Part shown: in pieces, positions 26,230 to 35,988 of the stretch | Layout: each line of letters opens with the position of its first letter | How positions within the stretch are numbered: position 1 is the stretch's first letter | NCBI GenBank assembly: GCA_964493245.1 | Contig: CAZBNB010000012.1 | Coordinates: forward strand, 4,583-68,582 | DNA: 64,000 nt | Origin: CAZBNB01 sp964493245 | GTDB lineage: Bacteria; Pseudomonadota; Gammaproteobacteria; Legionellales; Legionellaceae | Direction of reading: 5' to 3' | Notes under the pieces: generated by a model | What the model saw: the letters and a program-made list of their open reading frames with translations, nothing else | What the model was told of the DNA's origin: nothing | Databases searched by the model: none | Made by a program: the position numbers and the translations under genes

Positions 26230-27392
26230 ATGGCTCTCGCATTTCGTAAACCCAGTGCTTGCCATCGATTTTCATGGTCAATACGCAACAGCAACGCTAT
26301 CACCATGCAATTAATCACCAAGCTTGCACCACCATAACTCAGCAGAGGTAACGTCAATCCTTTTGTGGGCAGCAACCCCGTATTCACACCCATGTTAATG
26401 GCTGCCTGTAATCCCAACCAGAATGTCAATCCGTACGCTGTAAATGCAGCAAATCGGCGATCTTCGCAATAAGCGGCATACCCAATCATAAAACCTCTGA
26501 TGATGAGTATACTATATAATATCAAAACAAGCAGGATTCCAATGAGTCCTAATTCTTCTGCTAGCACAGCAAATAGAAAATCAGTGTGTGATTCTGGCAA
26601 ATAAAACATTTTTTGAACACTGTCACCCAAGCCAACACCCGACCATCCACCTCGACCAAAAGCAATCAACGATTGTGTTAATTGATAACCACTGTTAAAT
26701 TGGTCTGCCCAAGGATTTAGAAAAGCAGTCAGACGCGCCATACGATACGGTGAGGAAACAGCTAAAAAAGCAAGGCTACATACCACTAAAATAACCAATC
26801 CTAAATAATAACGTAATTTTACGCCAACCAAAAACAGCATCGCCATCACGGTTCCAGAAATCACCACGGTTGCGCCAAAATCAGGCTCTAATAGCAAGAG
26901 CACGCCGACCATACCTAACACCAACATCGGGTTAATAAATCCCATGATCGTTTGATTGACATGCTCACGCTGACGAACAAGATAACCCGCAAGATAGAGA
27001 ATCATTGCTAGTTTTGCTAACTCTGATACTTGAATACCAATCGGACCAAATGCAAGCCATCGACGACTGCCATTTACCACACGCCCTATCCCAGGAATCA
27101 AGACCAAAACTAATAAAGCCAGACACACCAACAACAAGCGGATACTATTACGCTCCCAAAAACTGCTGTCGATACGCATGATGACGATCGCCATCATAAA
27201 ACCAAAAAACATGTAACACGCTTGGCGCGTTAAAAAATGGAAGGGTTGGTGATAATATTTAGTTGAAATCATCACCGAGCTCGAAGCGACCATCATCAGA
27301 CCAATAATTAATAAGCCCATGACCGCAGCAATTAACCATTTATCATATAACGATGGCGCTGTGTTGCTATGACGTCTGGCTGCAAAAATCAC
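26226..27392 (-). CDS. ftsW: FtsW, SEDS peptidoglycan glycosyltransferase
   Basis: 388 residues, about ten membrane segments. Septal lipid II polymerase of the divisome. Conserved SEDS motifs RRWLAFGPIGIQVSELAKL (with catalytic-region residues), LLEPDFGATVVI, GRGGWSGVGLGDSVQK with LPESHTDFLFAVLAEELG, and NTGLLPTKGLTLPLLSYGG. The start is GTG (27390-27392) overlapping the murD stop (GTGA). Its partner ftsI is not in the window. RodA is the paralogue, but the dcw context favours FtsW. Confidence 0.96.
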   Translation of the reverse strand: MIFAARRHSNTAPSLYDKWLIAAVMGLLIIGLMMVASSSVMISTKYYHQPFHFLTRQACYMFFGFMMAIVIMRIDSSFWERNSIRLLLVCLALLVLVLIPGIGRVVNGSRRWLAFGPIGIQVSELAKLAMILYLAGYLVRQREHVNQTIMGFINPMLVLGMVGVLLLLEPDFGATVVISGTVMAMLFLVGVKLRYYLGLVILVVCSLAFLAVSSPYRMARLTAFLNPWADQFNSGYQLTQSLIAFGRGGWSGVGLGDSVQKMFYLPESHTDFLFAVLAEELGLIGILLVLILYSILIIRGFMIGYAAYCEDRRFAAFTAYGLTFWLGLQAAINMGVNTGLLPTKGLTLPLLSYGGASLVINCMVIALLLRIDHENRWQALGLRNARAI

Positions 27393-28726
27393 AATGCCTC
27401 CACCGCAGCGGTAAACACCTCACCGCGATGATTATAATCCCGAAACATATCCAAACTGGCGCAAGCTGGAGAAAGTAAAACAACATCACCGGGTTGTGCA
27501 AATTTTTGTGCTGTATTGACCGCCATCTCTAAAGATGTCGCGTGCTCAATCTGAACGACGTCATGCAGTGCTGCGTCTAATTTGTTAGCATCTTCACCAA
27601 TCAGGACCATTGCTCTCACATGATCTTGCATCGATGTACGTAAATCTTGAAAATCAGCCCCCTTGCCTTGCCCACCCGCAATTAAGACAATTTTTCCTGT
27701 GCGTGCACCACTTAATCCGGTGATTGCAGAGATAGTCGCACCCACATTGGTACCTTTCGAATCATTAATCCAATCGACTTGATTCAATGTTCTAACCCAT
27801 TGTGTTCGATGCGGGAGACCTGCGAAACGCTGTAAAACATCTTTCATAACATCAAAAGAAATATCGATGGCATGTGCCAATGCACACGCGGCCAAGGCAT
27901 TCACCCAGTTGTGCTTGCCTTTAATTCGCATCTTATCAACAGCAAGAAAGCATTCATGACCATAAGCGAGATAATGTTCCTCTTGGTGCAAACGAATACC
28001 CCATTGTCCCGTTTCCGGCTCATCGAAACCAAAACTACTCACATTTGTCATTGTATTGGTTGTCGGTGTTGTCGACATATCATCGCGATTACATATCACA
28101 TCACGGGTATGTGTATAAATACGTTGCTTAGCTGCAATATAAGCTTCTAATGTATGGTGTCTATCCAAATGATCAGGCGTGACATTCAAAATTGTGGCTG
28201 CAATCGGCGCCAAAGATGTTGTCAACTCTAATTGAAAACTAGACAGTTCAAGAACCCAAAGCGCGTACTCATGCCCATCGTCTAATACATCTAAAACGGC
28301 GTCACCGATGTTCCCAGCCACCGCCGTGGTAATACCCGCCGCTTTCGCCATTTCTCCGACTAAGGTTGTCACAGTCGATTTGCCATTTGTACCGGTAATC
28401 GCAATCATAGGCGCACGCGACTCACGTGCTAAGCATTCAATATCACCGAATATTGGCACACCACGCTTTGCCAAGTTGGCTAAAACAGGATGCTCAAGTG
28501 AAACGCCAGGGCTTGTGATAACAGCCTGAATCGATACCATTTCAGCTTCCGGCATCTCACCCAGAAAGATATCCGTCTCGGGAAATTCTGTTAAAAACTC
28601 ATCTAAATTCTGCACTTTCGTACGCGTATCAAACACCTTAAAAGGCTGATGCCGACGCGATAAATAACGCGCAATAGATTGCCCCGTTTTCCCTAAACCA
28701 GCAATTAAATAGACAGTCCGATTCAT
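27389..28726 (-). CDS. murD: UDP-N-acetylmuramoylalanine--D-glutamate ligase
   Basis: 445 residues. Adds D-Glu to UDP-MurNAc-L-Ala. Dinucleotide-like start YLIAGLGKTGQSIARYL, ATP loop ITGTNGKSTVTTLVGEMA, ELSSFQLE, DHLDRH, HRTQWVRTLNQVDWINDSKGTN, and LLSPACASLDMFRDYNHRG. It overlaps ftsW by 4 bases. Upstream a 273-base noncoding stretch with a long hairpin separates it from mraY, where the genes normally abut, so it may have a separate promoter or be subject to attenuation. Confidence 0.97.
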   Translation of the reverse strand: MNRTVYLIAGLGKTGQSIARYLSRRHQPFKVFDTRTKVQNLDEFLTEFPETDIFLGEMPEAEMVSIQAVITSPGVSLEHPVLANLAKRGVPIFGDIECLARESRAPMIAITGTNGKSTVTTLVGEMAKAAGITTAVAGNIGDAVLDVLDDGHEYALWVLELSSFQLELTTSLAPIAATILNVTPDHLDRHHTLEAYIAAKQRIYTHTRDVICNRDDMSTTPTTNTMTNVSSFGFDEPETGQWGIRLHQEEHYLAYGHECFLAVDKMRIKGKHNWVNALAACALAHAIDISFDVMKDVLQRFAGLPHRTQWVRTLNQVDWINDSKGTNVGATISAITGLSGARTGKIVLIAGGQGKGADFQDLRTSMQDHVRAMVLIGEDANKLDAALHDVVQIEHATSLEMAVNTAQKFAQPGDVVLLSPACASLDMFRDYNHRGEVFTAAVEAL

Positions 28727-28854
28727 AAGATCCCTATAAAAACCCCTGTTATAAAAACAAGTACATATTCAAACAGATTCACCAGAAGCTCACCCACAAA
28801 AGATCGAAGCGAAGTGAATCTAAGCGAAGCGCCAGATTCAACAAAAAAAAAGAA

Positions 28855-28985
28855 CCCCGGTGAAGCGTCAGATTTGGTGCAGGTTGAACGCAAACCATTC
28901 TAAAAAAGCGCAGCATACAAGTAGTATGTGAGCATTTTTTAGAATGGTTTGCGTTCAAGATGCGCCAAATATGGCGTTTCCCCCG
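28855..28985. repeat. Long hairpin element between mraY and murD
   Basis: A 24-bp perfect inverted repeat (28884-28907 and 28935-28958) around a 27-nt centre that pairs partly with itself. The outer flanks (28855-28883 and 28959-28985) pair imperfectly, giving a stem of about 131 bp in all. The 20-mer at 28952-28971 recurs with one change at 3278-3297, so this belongs with the dispersed repeats of the window. It fills most of the only noncoding gap in the murF-to-ftsQ block. A 92-codon open frame across it is not supported as a gene. Confidence 0.7.
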
Positions 28986-28999
28986 AAAGATGCCTCGAT

Positions 29000-30085
29000 C
29001 TATCGGAGTTTTAGGGTGGCTAGGCCGCACAGGACCAACACCACCGTAATAATCCAAAAGCGCACAATAATTTTAGGTTCAGACCAACCTTTTAATTCAA
29101 AATGATGGTGCAACGGTGCCATTCGAAAAAGGCGTTTGCCATGGGTATATTTAAAGTAAGTCACTTGTAAAATCACAGAGACAGTCTCGATGACAAATAA
29201 TCCCCCCATGATCAAAAGCACCAACTCTTGACGAACCAGCAAAGCCACAACTCCTAAAGCACCGCCCAAAGAAAGCGACCCAACATCACCCATAAAGATT
29301 TGTGCTGGGTAGGCATTGTACCATAAAAAGCCAAGGCCAGCGCCGACAATGGCAGAGCAAAAAATGGTGAGCTCCCCAACATTCGGAACATAGGGAATAG
29401 AAAGATAATGTGCGTAAACCACATTGCTTGCTGCATAAGCAAAAATACCCAACGCGCCTGCTACCATAGATATCGGCATAATGGCTAGACCATCAAGTCC
29501 ATCCGTTAGATTGACGGCATTGCTGCTACCAACGATCACGCAGTATGCCAACACCGGAAACAAATAACCTAAGTGAACAAAGGTGGCTTTCATAAAGGGA
29601 ATCGTCAATGTCATGTTAAACGCCGAGCCATGGCTCCACATCAAATAAGCCAGTGCAACAATCGCTACCAATGATTGCCAAAACATCTTCCATCTACCCG
29701 GCAAACCTTTGCTGTTTTTTAATACTAATTTACGGTAATCATCGACCCATCCAATCGCACCATATGACATGGTCACGAACAGAGCAACCCATAGGTTAGA
29801 TTGATGTAAATCACCCCACAGTAGCGTACTGATTAACACGGCGATGAGGATCAATACGCCGCCCATGGTTGGTGTACCCGCTTTTGATAAATGACTTTTA
29901 GGACCATCATCACGAACCATTTGACCGATTTGCAGTTTGCGCAACCAATTAATGGTTGTGGGGCCGCACATTAGGCCAACAATTAAAGCGGTTAAAGCCG
30001 CCAAAATAGAGCGAAACGTTAAATATTGAAAAACACGAAAGCCGTGGTAGTGGGTTTGCAATAACTGTGTGATCCAATAGAGCAT
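29000..30085 (-). CDS. mraY: Phospho-N-acetylmuramoyl-pentapeptide-transferase MraY
   Basis: 361 residues, about ten membrane segments. Makes lipid I from UDP-MurNAc-pentapeptide and undecaprenyl phosphate. Signatures: SKAGTPTMGGVLIL, GWVDDYRKLV with the Mg-binding Asp pair, GSSNAVNLTDGLDGLA, GFLWYNAYPAQIFMGDVGSL, and RMAPLHHHFELKGW with its His triplet. Starts 2 bases after the murF stop. Confidence 0.97.
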   Translation of the reverse strand: MLYWITQLLQTHYHGFRVFQYLTFRSILAALTALIVGLMCGPTTINWLRKLQIGQMVRDDGPKSHLSKAGTPTMGGVLILIAVLISTLLWGDLHQSNLWVALFVTMSYGAIGWVDDYRKLVLKNSKGLPGRWKMFWQSLVAIVALAYLMWSHGSAFNMTLTIPFMKATFVHLGYLFPVLAYCVIVGSSNAVNLTDGLDGLAIMPISMVAGALGIFAYAASNVVYAHYLSIPYVPNVGELTIFCSAIVGAGLGFLWYNAYPAQIFMGDVGSLSLGGALGVVALLVRQELVLLIMGGLFVIETVSVILQVTYFKYTHGKRLFRMAPLHHHFELKGWSEPKIIVRFWIITVVLVLCGLATLKLR

Positions 30086-30087
30086 AA

Positions 30088-31449
30088 CTATCCTATTAAT
30101 TCGTGTACAATTTTTTCCATCGCTGAGGAGCGTGAACCCTTAACCAAAACGGTGGTGTTTGGTTTTAAATAAGACTTTAAATCAGCAATCAATTGTGATT
30201 TTTCTTGATAATGTTGTCCACCTTGACCGAAAGCATTTGAGGTATTGATACTGTGTTTGCCACATGTCATCACATGCTCTATACCATGTTGTTGTGCAAC
30301 CAAACCAATTTCGCGATGATGTTCTGCTGCCCACTCACCCAACTCACCCATATCACCGAGCACTAAAATACGCACCCCCTGTCTCTTGGACAGAACCTCA
30401 ACCGCTGTTAACACAGAGCGTAAATTGGCATTGTAAGTATCATCGATAATGACCGCTTGATTTAACCCGGAACGAAAAGTCATTCGTCCAGAAACCCCTT
30501 TAAATTGTTCTAGTCCGTTTATGATCACATCAAGGCTCAAACCAATAGCTAAACTACATGCCGTTGCCGCCAGGGCGTTACTGACATTGTGTCGACCAGG
30601 TACTTGTAAAGTGACTGCTCTCGTGCCTACTGGTGTTATCAGTTTAAATGAGGCACAGCCTTCGTCATTATATATCAGTTGTTCGGCGCGGATGGGGGTG
30701 GCTTTATCAACCGAGAAACGCGACACTTGGCGTGCAGCTAAACAATCATCCCAAAAATGAGCATAATCGTCGCCTTCATTAACCACGGCGGTCCCACCAG
30801 AAACTAATCCTTTATAAATTTCGCCTTTGGCGCGCGCAACGCCATCAATACTGCCAAATCCTTCAATATGTGCGGGCGCAATATTGTTGATTAAAGTGAC
30901 TTTAGGTTGAACAATGCGAACTGTATGTTCGATTTCACCTAAATGATTTGCACCCAATTCAAATACCGCATATTGATGCGCTGATGTTAATTTCAATACG
31001 CTTAAAGGCACACCGATATGGTTATTTAGATTTCCTGGTGTCGCAAAAGCAGGTGGCGGTAAAATATGAGCGATCATTTCTTTAACCGAGGTTTTTCCAT
31101 TACTGCCAGTCAGTGCTATCACTTGACAAGCCAGTTTTTGACGGTGGCGAATCGCCCATTCCGTTAACGCTTGTATAGCATTGGGTACAACAAATTGCTG
31201 TATTGTCACCCCTTCAATCAACCGTTCACAAATAACCGCTTTGGCGCCCGCTTGCTGCGCTGTATGAATATAATCATGTCCATCAAACCGCTCACCAGAG
31301 ATAGCCACAAATAGCTCACCAGGCTTAATCGTGCGACTGTCTATTGATACCCCAGTATAAGGACCAAGAAAAACATCGTCACATAGCGATATTGCTGTAT
31401 GAGGCGTATGGGCACCCTGTTTAGGTGACATCAGTTCGGTTTGATTCAC
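30088..31449 (-). CDS. murF: UDP-MurNAc-tripeptide--D-Ala-D-Ala ligase MurF
   Basis: 453 residues. Adds D-Ala-D-Ala to the stem peptide, the last cytoplasmic ligation before MraY. Domain 1 has GVSIDSRTIKPGELFVAISG; ATP loop ALTGSNGKTSVKEM; AVFELGANHLGEIEHT; DDTYNANLRSV, and LVLGDMGELGE. The start is GTG (31447-31449) overlapping the zipA stop (GTGA). Its position directly behind zipA is unusual: smc-zipA is more often followed by ligA, and murF by murE upstream. Confidence 0.96.
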   Translation of the reverse strand: MNQTELMSPKQGAHTPHTAISLCDDVFLGPYTGVSIDSRTIKPGELFVAISGERFDGHDYIHTAQQAGAKAVICERLIEGVTIQQFVVPNAIQALTEWAIRHRQKLACQVIALTGSNGKTSVKEMIAHILPPPAFATPGNLNNHIGVPLSVLKLTSAHQYAVFELGANHLGEIEHTVRIVQPKVTLINNIAPAHIEGFGSIDGVARAKGEIYKGLVSGGTAVVNEGDDYAHFWDDCLAARQVSRFSVDKATPIRAEQLIYNDEGCASFKLITPVGTRAVTLQVPGRHNVSNALAATACSLAIGLSLDVIINGLEQFKGVSGRMTFRSGLNQAVIIDDTYNANLRSVLTAVEVLSKRQGVRILVLGDMGELGEWAAEHHREIGLVAQQHGIEHVMTCGKHSINTSNAFGQGGQHYQEKSQLIADLKSYLKPNTTVLVKGSRSSAMEKIVHELIG

Positions 31450-32195
31450 ACACTCACCGCCTCTTCAATTAAGTTTAATCGTTGATGATAACGTTGAATA
31501 CTCGCATCGGATAGAGGCTTGCGACGCTCGTCCAATAAATACGTGTCTAAATCTTCACTTAAGGTTTTCGCTGTATCCAGCATGATATCGAACCGCTCGG
31601 AATCAATACCGGGATTCCCCGACGGATGCATATATAAGCACAATCCACGTACGGTAAATGCACCAATATTTTGTAAATCAAAGACACCCTCATCCGTCGC
31701 CGCAGCAAGACTACACAAAATCGGACCTTGTCCATTTGCGTATTGGTGACGATGAAACAAATTTCCTTCTCCGAAACGCAAACCAGCCGATAAAACGGCC
31801 TGTAGCAATTCATAGCCCGCCAGTTGGCGATTGGCTTTTGCCAACAAAAACATCATGACAGGCGGAGTATCCATCGTCATAGAGACAGATTCTTCTTCCT
31901 GATAAGCAGATGACATTGCTTCGACTGGCTCATCAGATGCTGGCGCTACTGACTCAACAAACGGTGCTGGCTCTGCTTCATCTGCTGCGTAAAAACTTGG
32001 CGATTCGACGTTGAGTTTACGTACGGCAATAATATCGTCGCTTTGCGTCGGCTCGGTAGCCAATTGCGGCCTCAATGAAGAGGAATTCATTTCGGCGTAG
32101 GCGAGTTTCTTTCGAGAGCGCAACACGCGCATGATGGCAAATATCACCCCCATCAACAATACGACGTTTAGAATGATACTCCAATTCATCTGCAT
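31446..32195 (-). CDS. zipA: Cell division protein ZipA
   Basis: 249 residues. One N-terminal membrane segment (about 4-24, WSIILNVVLLMGVIFAIMRVL), a charged and Pro/Ala-rich linker to about residue 110, and the C-terminal FtsZ-binding domain from about 112 (MMFLLAKANRQLAGYELLQA ... LRFGEGNLFHRHQ ... GLCLYMHPSG). It tethers FtsZ to the inner membrane. AGGAG lies 6 bases before the ATG. Follows smc by 11 bases. Confidence 0.93.
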   Translation of the reverse strand: MQMNWSIILNVVLLMGVIFAIMRVLRSRKKLAYAEMNSSSLRPQLATEPTQSDDIIAVRKLNVESPSFYAADEAEPAPFVESVAPASDEPVEAMSSAYQEEESVSMTMDTPPVMMFLLAKANRQLAGYELLQAVLSAGLRFGEGNLFHRHQYANGQGPILCSLAAATDEGVFDLQNIGAFTVRGLCLYMHPSGNPGIDSERFDIMLDTAKTLSEDLDTYLLDERRKPLSDASIQRYHQRLNLIEEAVSV

Positions 32196-32206
32196 AACAC
32201 TCTCCT

Positions 32207-35200
32207 CTAAATCATTGTGGTTAGATCCACAGAAACAATTCGTGATACACCAGGCTCTCGCATGGTTACGCCAATCAAATGCTCGGCGATTTCCATCGTG
32301 ACTTTATTATGTGTAATCAACAAAAACTGTACAACTTGGGACATTTCACGAACCAGCTCGCAAAAACGCCTCACATTCGCCTCATCCAGCGGCGCATCAA
32401 CTTCATCCAGCATACAAAAAGGCGATGGATTTAATTGAAAAATCGCAAACACCAGCGCAACGGCGGTCATTGCTTTTTCCCCTCCAGAAAGCATATAAAT
32501 GGTATTATTTCGCTTTCCAGGTGGTTGAGCCATCACCAAAACACCCGCTTCCAATAGGTTATCACAAGTCATCTCTAACGTCGCATGTCCTCCACCAAAA
32601 AGTCGTGGAAAAAGCGTTTGAAATCCCTGATTCACTTGATCAAAGGTTTCTTTGAAGCGTTGTTGTGTTTCTTGGTCCATTTTAGCAATCGCACGCTCTA
32701 ACGTCATCAATGCTTCGGTTAAATCATGTGCTTGAGTATCTAAATGTGTTTTACGCTGCAAATCTGCTTCATATTCTTCAATCGCCAGTAGGTTAATTGG
32801 ACCTAGGCGAGCCATATTGGCTTCAATACGTGACAAATCTGCTTCCGATTGTGCGATTGTCAGGTCTTCTGCAAGACTGGTCAAGTGAATTTGCCAATCT
32901 TCACGCATCTCGCATAATTTATCCACATGTGTACTGGCACGCGCGGCCAATGTTTGTTCTGTCACGTACCATTGTTGCAGCTGTTGTTGCAAATCATTGG
33001 CCTGTTTTTCTTCATACTTACACAATTGTTCGGTTTTTTGCAAGCACTGTTGCTGTGATTCAACTGCTTGTTGCAACAGCGTCACCTCGACCTCTTGTTG
33101 TGCATGCACGGTCAATTTGTTTGTGAGTTCGTTTTGCAAAAGATGCAGCGATTCTTCTGCGGTATCTATTTGGGTAATTAATTGTTTTTGACGTTGTTCA
33201 ATATGGTCGGATTGTTGCTGCGCACGTTCAATTTGTTGTTGCAAATGGTATTGCTTAGCCTCTTCCTGACTGTGTTGGCGCATCACAATTTGCGATTCGG
33301 TTAGCAGCTGCTGTAAGGTGTGTTTGGCAGTTTGCAATGTCGTCTCAAACTGCGTTTTATGTTGTTGATGTATGGTTTGCTTTTCTAACAGTTCGGTTCG
33401 CTTTATGTCTAGTACGGCTAGCTCTGTCGCGAGATCATTTAATGCCATCATCACGTCTTCTAGCTCGACTAAAATGCTTTCACACTCGTTTTGCCACACT
33501 GTTTTTTGTGTCAGCGCATTTTTTTGTGCTTGCTGCTTTTGCTCATAAGCAAGCTCTGATAGACGTAAATTTTCTGAAGCCTCTGCCAATGCGGTTTGCA
33601 AGGTGTGCTGCTGTTGCTGTAATGTCGTCAAATGTTGATGATATTGATCTCTGTGTGCCAAACAATCTTGGCGATGTGCTGTTTGTATTTGAATACGTTC
33701 GGCCAATTGTGATAAGGCATGTTGGCGAGATAAAACACCAACTTCATCTGTCGGTTGTAAATCAAATACACGTACCCAGCCCAAACCAAACCAAAATCCA
33801 TCGATTGTCACAATGGATTGTTCGGCTGACAATGTCGGCAACCAAGTCAAGGCTTGAGCTAAATTATCTGCTGCGAAAATTTGCCATATATGAATAGACC
33901 ATTGCGGAATGGGACCTTCTATTTTATCAGCCAAGCAGGGATAACAAGTAGATTGCGTTGACGTGCGAGGCTGAGAAAATAAACTGGCCTGGCCTTGTAT
34001 TGTTTCCAAAGTAGCATGTACCTCGGCCATATCATCGGCGACAACCGCTTGTAAACTTTCACCCATCACACGCTCTATCATGGGCCGCCATTGATCGTCA
34101 ACACGTATGTGTTCAACGATTCGAGATTGTGTTGGGGTAGATATTTTAGGCACAGATGATTTCAATGCACTAACTTGCGCCGCTTGAAGTGCGGCATGCT
34201 CTTCAGTCATTGGTCGTAGGATATCACTAACGCTCTGTAATTGTTTTTCCATATCAAGCAATTGTTGACGACAAGCATTCGTATTATCCAAAAGGCTTTG
34301 ATGCTGTTTTTTTAAATCTTGGTGTGTGGCGCTTGCTGTATCTCGCTTAGACTTTGCCTGGCGCATTTCTTCTGTTAAATGCTCATCATTTAACGCTAAC
34401 AAAGATTGTTGGTGATTTTCATATTGAAGCTTGAGTTTTGTTTCACGGGCTTGTTGATGTTCTTGTTGTAATGTTTTGAGTTGATGAGCTTGCGTCGCTT
34501 CATTGAGCTCAGTCATCAGCGTTTGCCACACACCGCGCCAATCGCGTTCTACTTTTTCGATATGCTGTACTTCTTGATTCGCTTGCTCGCGCTTTTCTTC
34601 GGTCATCGCGATCGTTGTCATCAACACTTGTAACTGTTGCTGTGACATTTCCAATGTTTGTTGGTCAGTTTGTATTTGTTGCTGAAGTTGTTTCTCTTCT
34701 TGTTTGAGTTGTTGTGCATCCAGTTGTTGCTGTTGATGGCGTTGTTTTTGATGTTGAATGTTTTCTTCTAAGCGAACCAATTCGCTTTTATGCTGATAAA
34801 AAGAAGCTTGATTGTCTTGTTGGTGGGTCAACATTTCCTGTAATTTCAACTGTTGTTCTGCGTGCATTTTGACATGCGTTGCCAGCTGTGTTTGATGTAA
34901 ATCGTATTGCTCTTGGAGGTGTTGCTGCGTTTTTATAGATTGTTGTTGTTCACTGTCTAATGCGCGCCACTTTAGCGCATGCACAGCAAAACGATGTGTG
35001 TAAGCTTCTTGCTGATACTGTTTATATTGTTTGGCTGTGTTTGCCTGGCGTTCGAGCTTTGTGAGTTGTTTGGTTAATTCTGCTTGGATATCAGCAACAC
35101 GAGCTAAATTTTCTCGGGTTTGTGTCATCCGTTGCATGGTTTCACGGCGGCGTTCTTTGTATTTAGACACGCCTGCGGCTTCTTCTAAATAGCCACGGAG

Positions 35201-35677
35201 CTCTTCGGGACGGGCTTCAATCAGTCGTGAAATGGTTTCTTGTCCAATAACGGAATAGCCGCGCGCGCCTACGCCGGTACCGAGAAAAATATCGGTGATG
35301 TCGCGGCGGCGGCAGCGGGTGCCATTCAGATAATAGGTGGATTCACCATCACGTGTTACCTGTCGCTTCACGGCGATTTCTTGATATTGTGCGTAGGGGC
35401 CAGAAAGTTTGCCTAGGCTGTTGTCGAATACCAACTCAACGGAAGCTTGGCCAATGGACTTGCGGTTAGATGAGCCTTTGAAAATAACATCGGTCATGGC
35501 TTCACCGCGCAATTGTTTTGCTTGGCTTTCACCCATGACCCAGCGTACAGCATCAATCACATTTGATTTGCCGCAACCATTGGGGCCGACGACGGCGACT
35601 AATTGACTGGGTAAAGGAATAGTGACGGTATCAACAAATGATTTAAATCCTACTAATTTCAGTTGTCTTAACCGCAT
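32207..35677 (-). CDS. smc: Chromosome segregation protein SMC
   Basis: 1156 residues from ATG 35675-35677 (MRLRQLKLVGFKSF); a 26-residue longer reading is not supported by family alignment. ABC-type head at both ends with Walker A VVGPNGCGKSNVID, signature LSGGEKAMTAVALVFA and Walker B FCMLDEVDAPLDEANV; between them two long Gln-rich coiled coils and a hinge around residues 490-640. Condenses and segregates the chromosome with ScpA/ScpB. Having SMC rather than MukBEF separates this organism from the enterobacteria. First gene of the long leftward block; the spacer upstream is full of repeats. Confidence 0.96.
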   Translation of the reverse strand: MRLRQLKLVGFKSFVDTVTIPLPSQLVAVVGPNGCGKSNVIDAVRWVMGESQAKQLRGEAMTDVIFKGSSNRKSIGQASVELVFDNSLGKLSGPYAQYQEIAVKRQVTRDGESTYYLNGTRCRRRDITDIFLGTGVGARGYSVIGQETISRLIEARPEELRGYLEEAAGVSKYKERRRETMQRMTQTRENLARVADIQAELTKQLTKLERQANTAKQYKQYQQEAYTHRFAVHALKWRALDSEQQQSIKTQQHLQEQYDLHQTQLATHVKMHAEQQLKLQEMLTHQQDNQASFYQHKSELVRLEENIQHQKQRHQQQQLDAQQLKQEEKQLQQQIQTDQQTLEMSQQQLQVLMTTIAMTEEKREQANQEVQHIEKVERDWRGVWQTLMTELNEATQAHQLKTLQQEHQQARETKLKLQYENHQQSLLALNDEHLTEEMRQAKSKRDTASATHQDLKKQHQSLLDNTNACRQQLLDMEKQLQSVSDILRPMTEEHAALQAAQVSALKSSVPKISTPTQSRIVEHIRVDDQWRPMIERVMGESLQAVVADDMAEVHATLETIQGQASLFSQPRTSTQSTCYPCLADKIEGPIPQWSIHIWQIFAADNLAQALTWLPTLSAEQSIVTIDGFWFGLGWVRVFDLQPTDEVGVLSRQHALSQLAERIQIQTAHRQDCLAHRDQYHQHLTTLQQQQHTLQTALAEASENLRLSELAYEQKQQAQKNALTQKTVWQNECESILVELEDVMMALNDLATELAVLDIKRTELLEKQTIHQQHKTQFETTLQTAKHTLQQLLTESQIVMRQHSQEEAKQYHLQQQIERAQQQSDHIEQRQKQLITQIDTAEESLHLLQNELTNKLTVHAQQEVEVTLLQQAVESQQQCLQKTEQLCKYEEKQANDLQQQLQQWYVTEQTLAARASTHVDKLCEMREDWQIHLTSLAEDLTIAQSEADLSRIEANMARLGPINLLAIEEYEADLQRKTHLDTQAHDLTEALMTLERAIAKMDQETQQRFKETFDQVNQGFQTLFPRLFGGGHATLEMTCDNLLEAGVLVMAQPPGKRNNTIYMLSGGEKAMTAVALVFAIFQLNPSPFCMLDEVDAPLDEANVRRFCELVREMSQVVQFLLITHNKVTMEIAEHLIGVTMREPGVSRIVSVDLTTMI

Positions 35678-35784
35678 GGGAACAAGGATCCGTTTGTAAA
35701 GTTGGTTAAAATTAGCGGATATTTTATCACACCCGCATGTATTTCTGTTTATCATCCGAAGCGCGAATTTCTAGATCGGAGTAG

Positions 35785-35988
35785 GGTTTAGCATTCATGG
35801 ACTGTAGGTTATCTAGAGGAGCGTCCGCTTGATCCACTTTTCCAACGGTTTTACGGGGCCGCCGCCTATTCGCTTCCCGCTCAAAGGCGCTAAAAAGCAC
35901 ATCCATGTGCTTTTTACCCCGTAAAACCGTCGGAAAAGCGGCGCTTCCGCAAACCTCTAGATAACCTACAGTCCATGAATGCTAAACC
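35785..35988. repeat. About 200-bp palindromic element next to smc
   Basis: Three nested inverted repeats: an outer 35-bp perfect pair (35785-35819 and 35954-35988), an intermediate 22-bp pair with one mismatch (35837-35858 and 35917-35938), and an inner 11-bp pair with a 2-nt loop (35892-35902 and 35905-35915). Folded, it is one long cruciform or RNA hairpin. The right arm is also the first part of the 125-bp tandem unit. It lies about 100 bases upstream of the smc start. It looks like a miniature mobile element or a structured noncoding element; no open frame of note. Confidence 0.8.

Noticed and set aside
28779..29057. Minus-strand open frame of 92 codons across the mraY-murD spacer
   Set aside because: It runs through the hairpin and into mraY; its sequence mirrors the repeat rather than a protein, and there is no ribosome site.
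33337..33897. 186-codon plus-strand frame inside smc
   Set aside because: Antisense to the hinge and coiled-coil region of smc; composition reflects the complement of Gln-rich codons.
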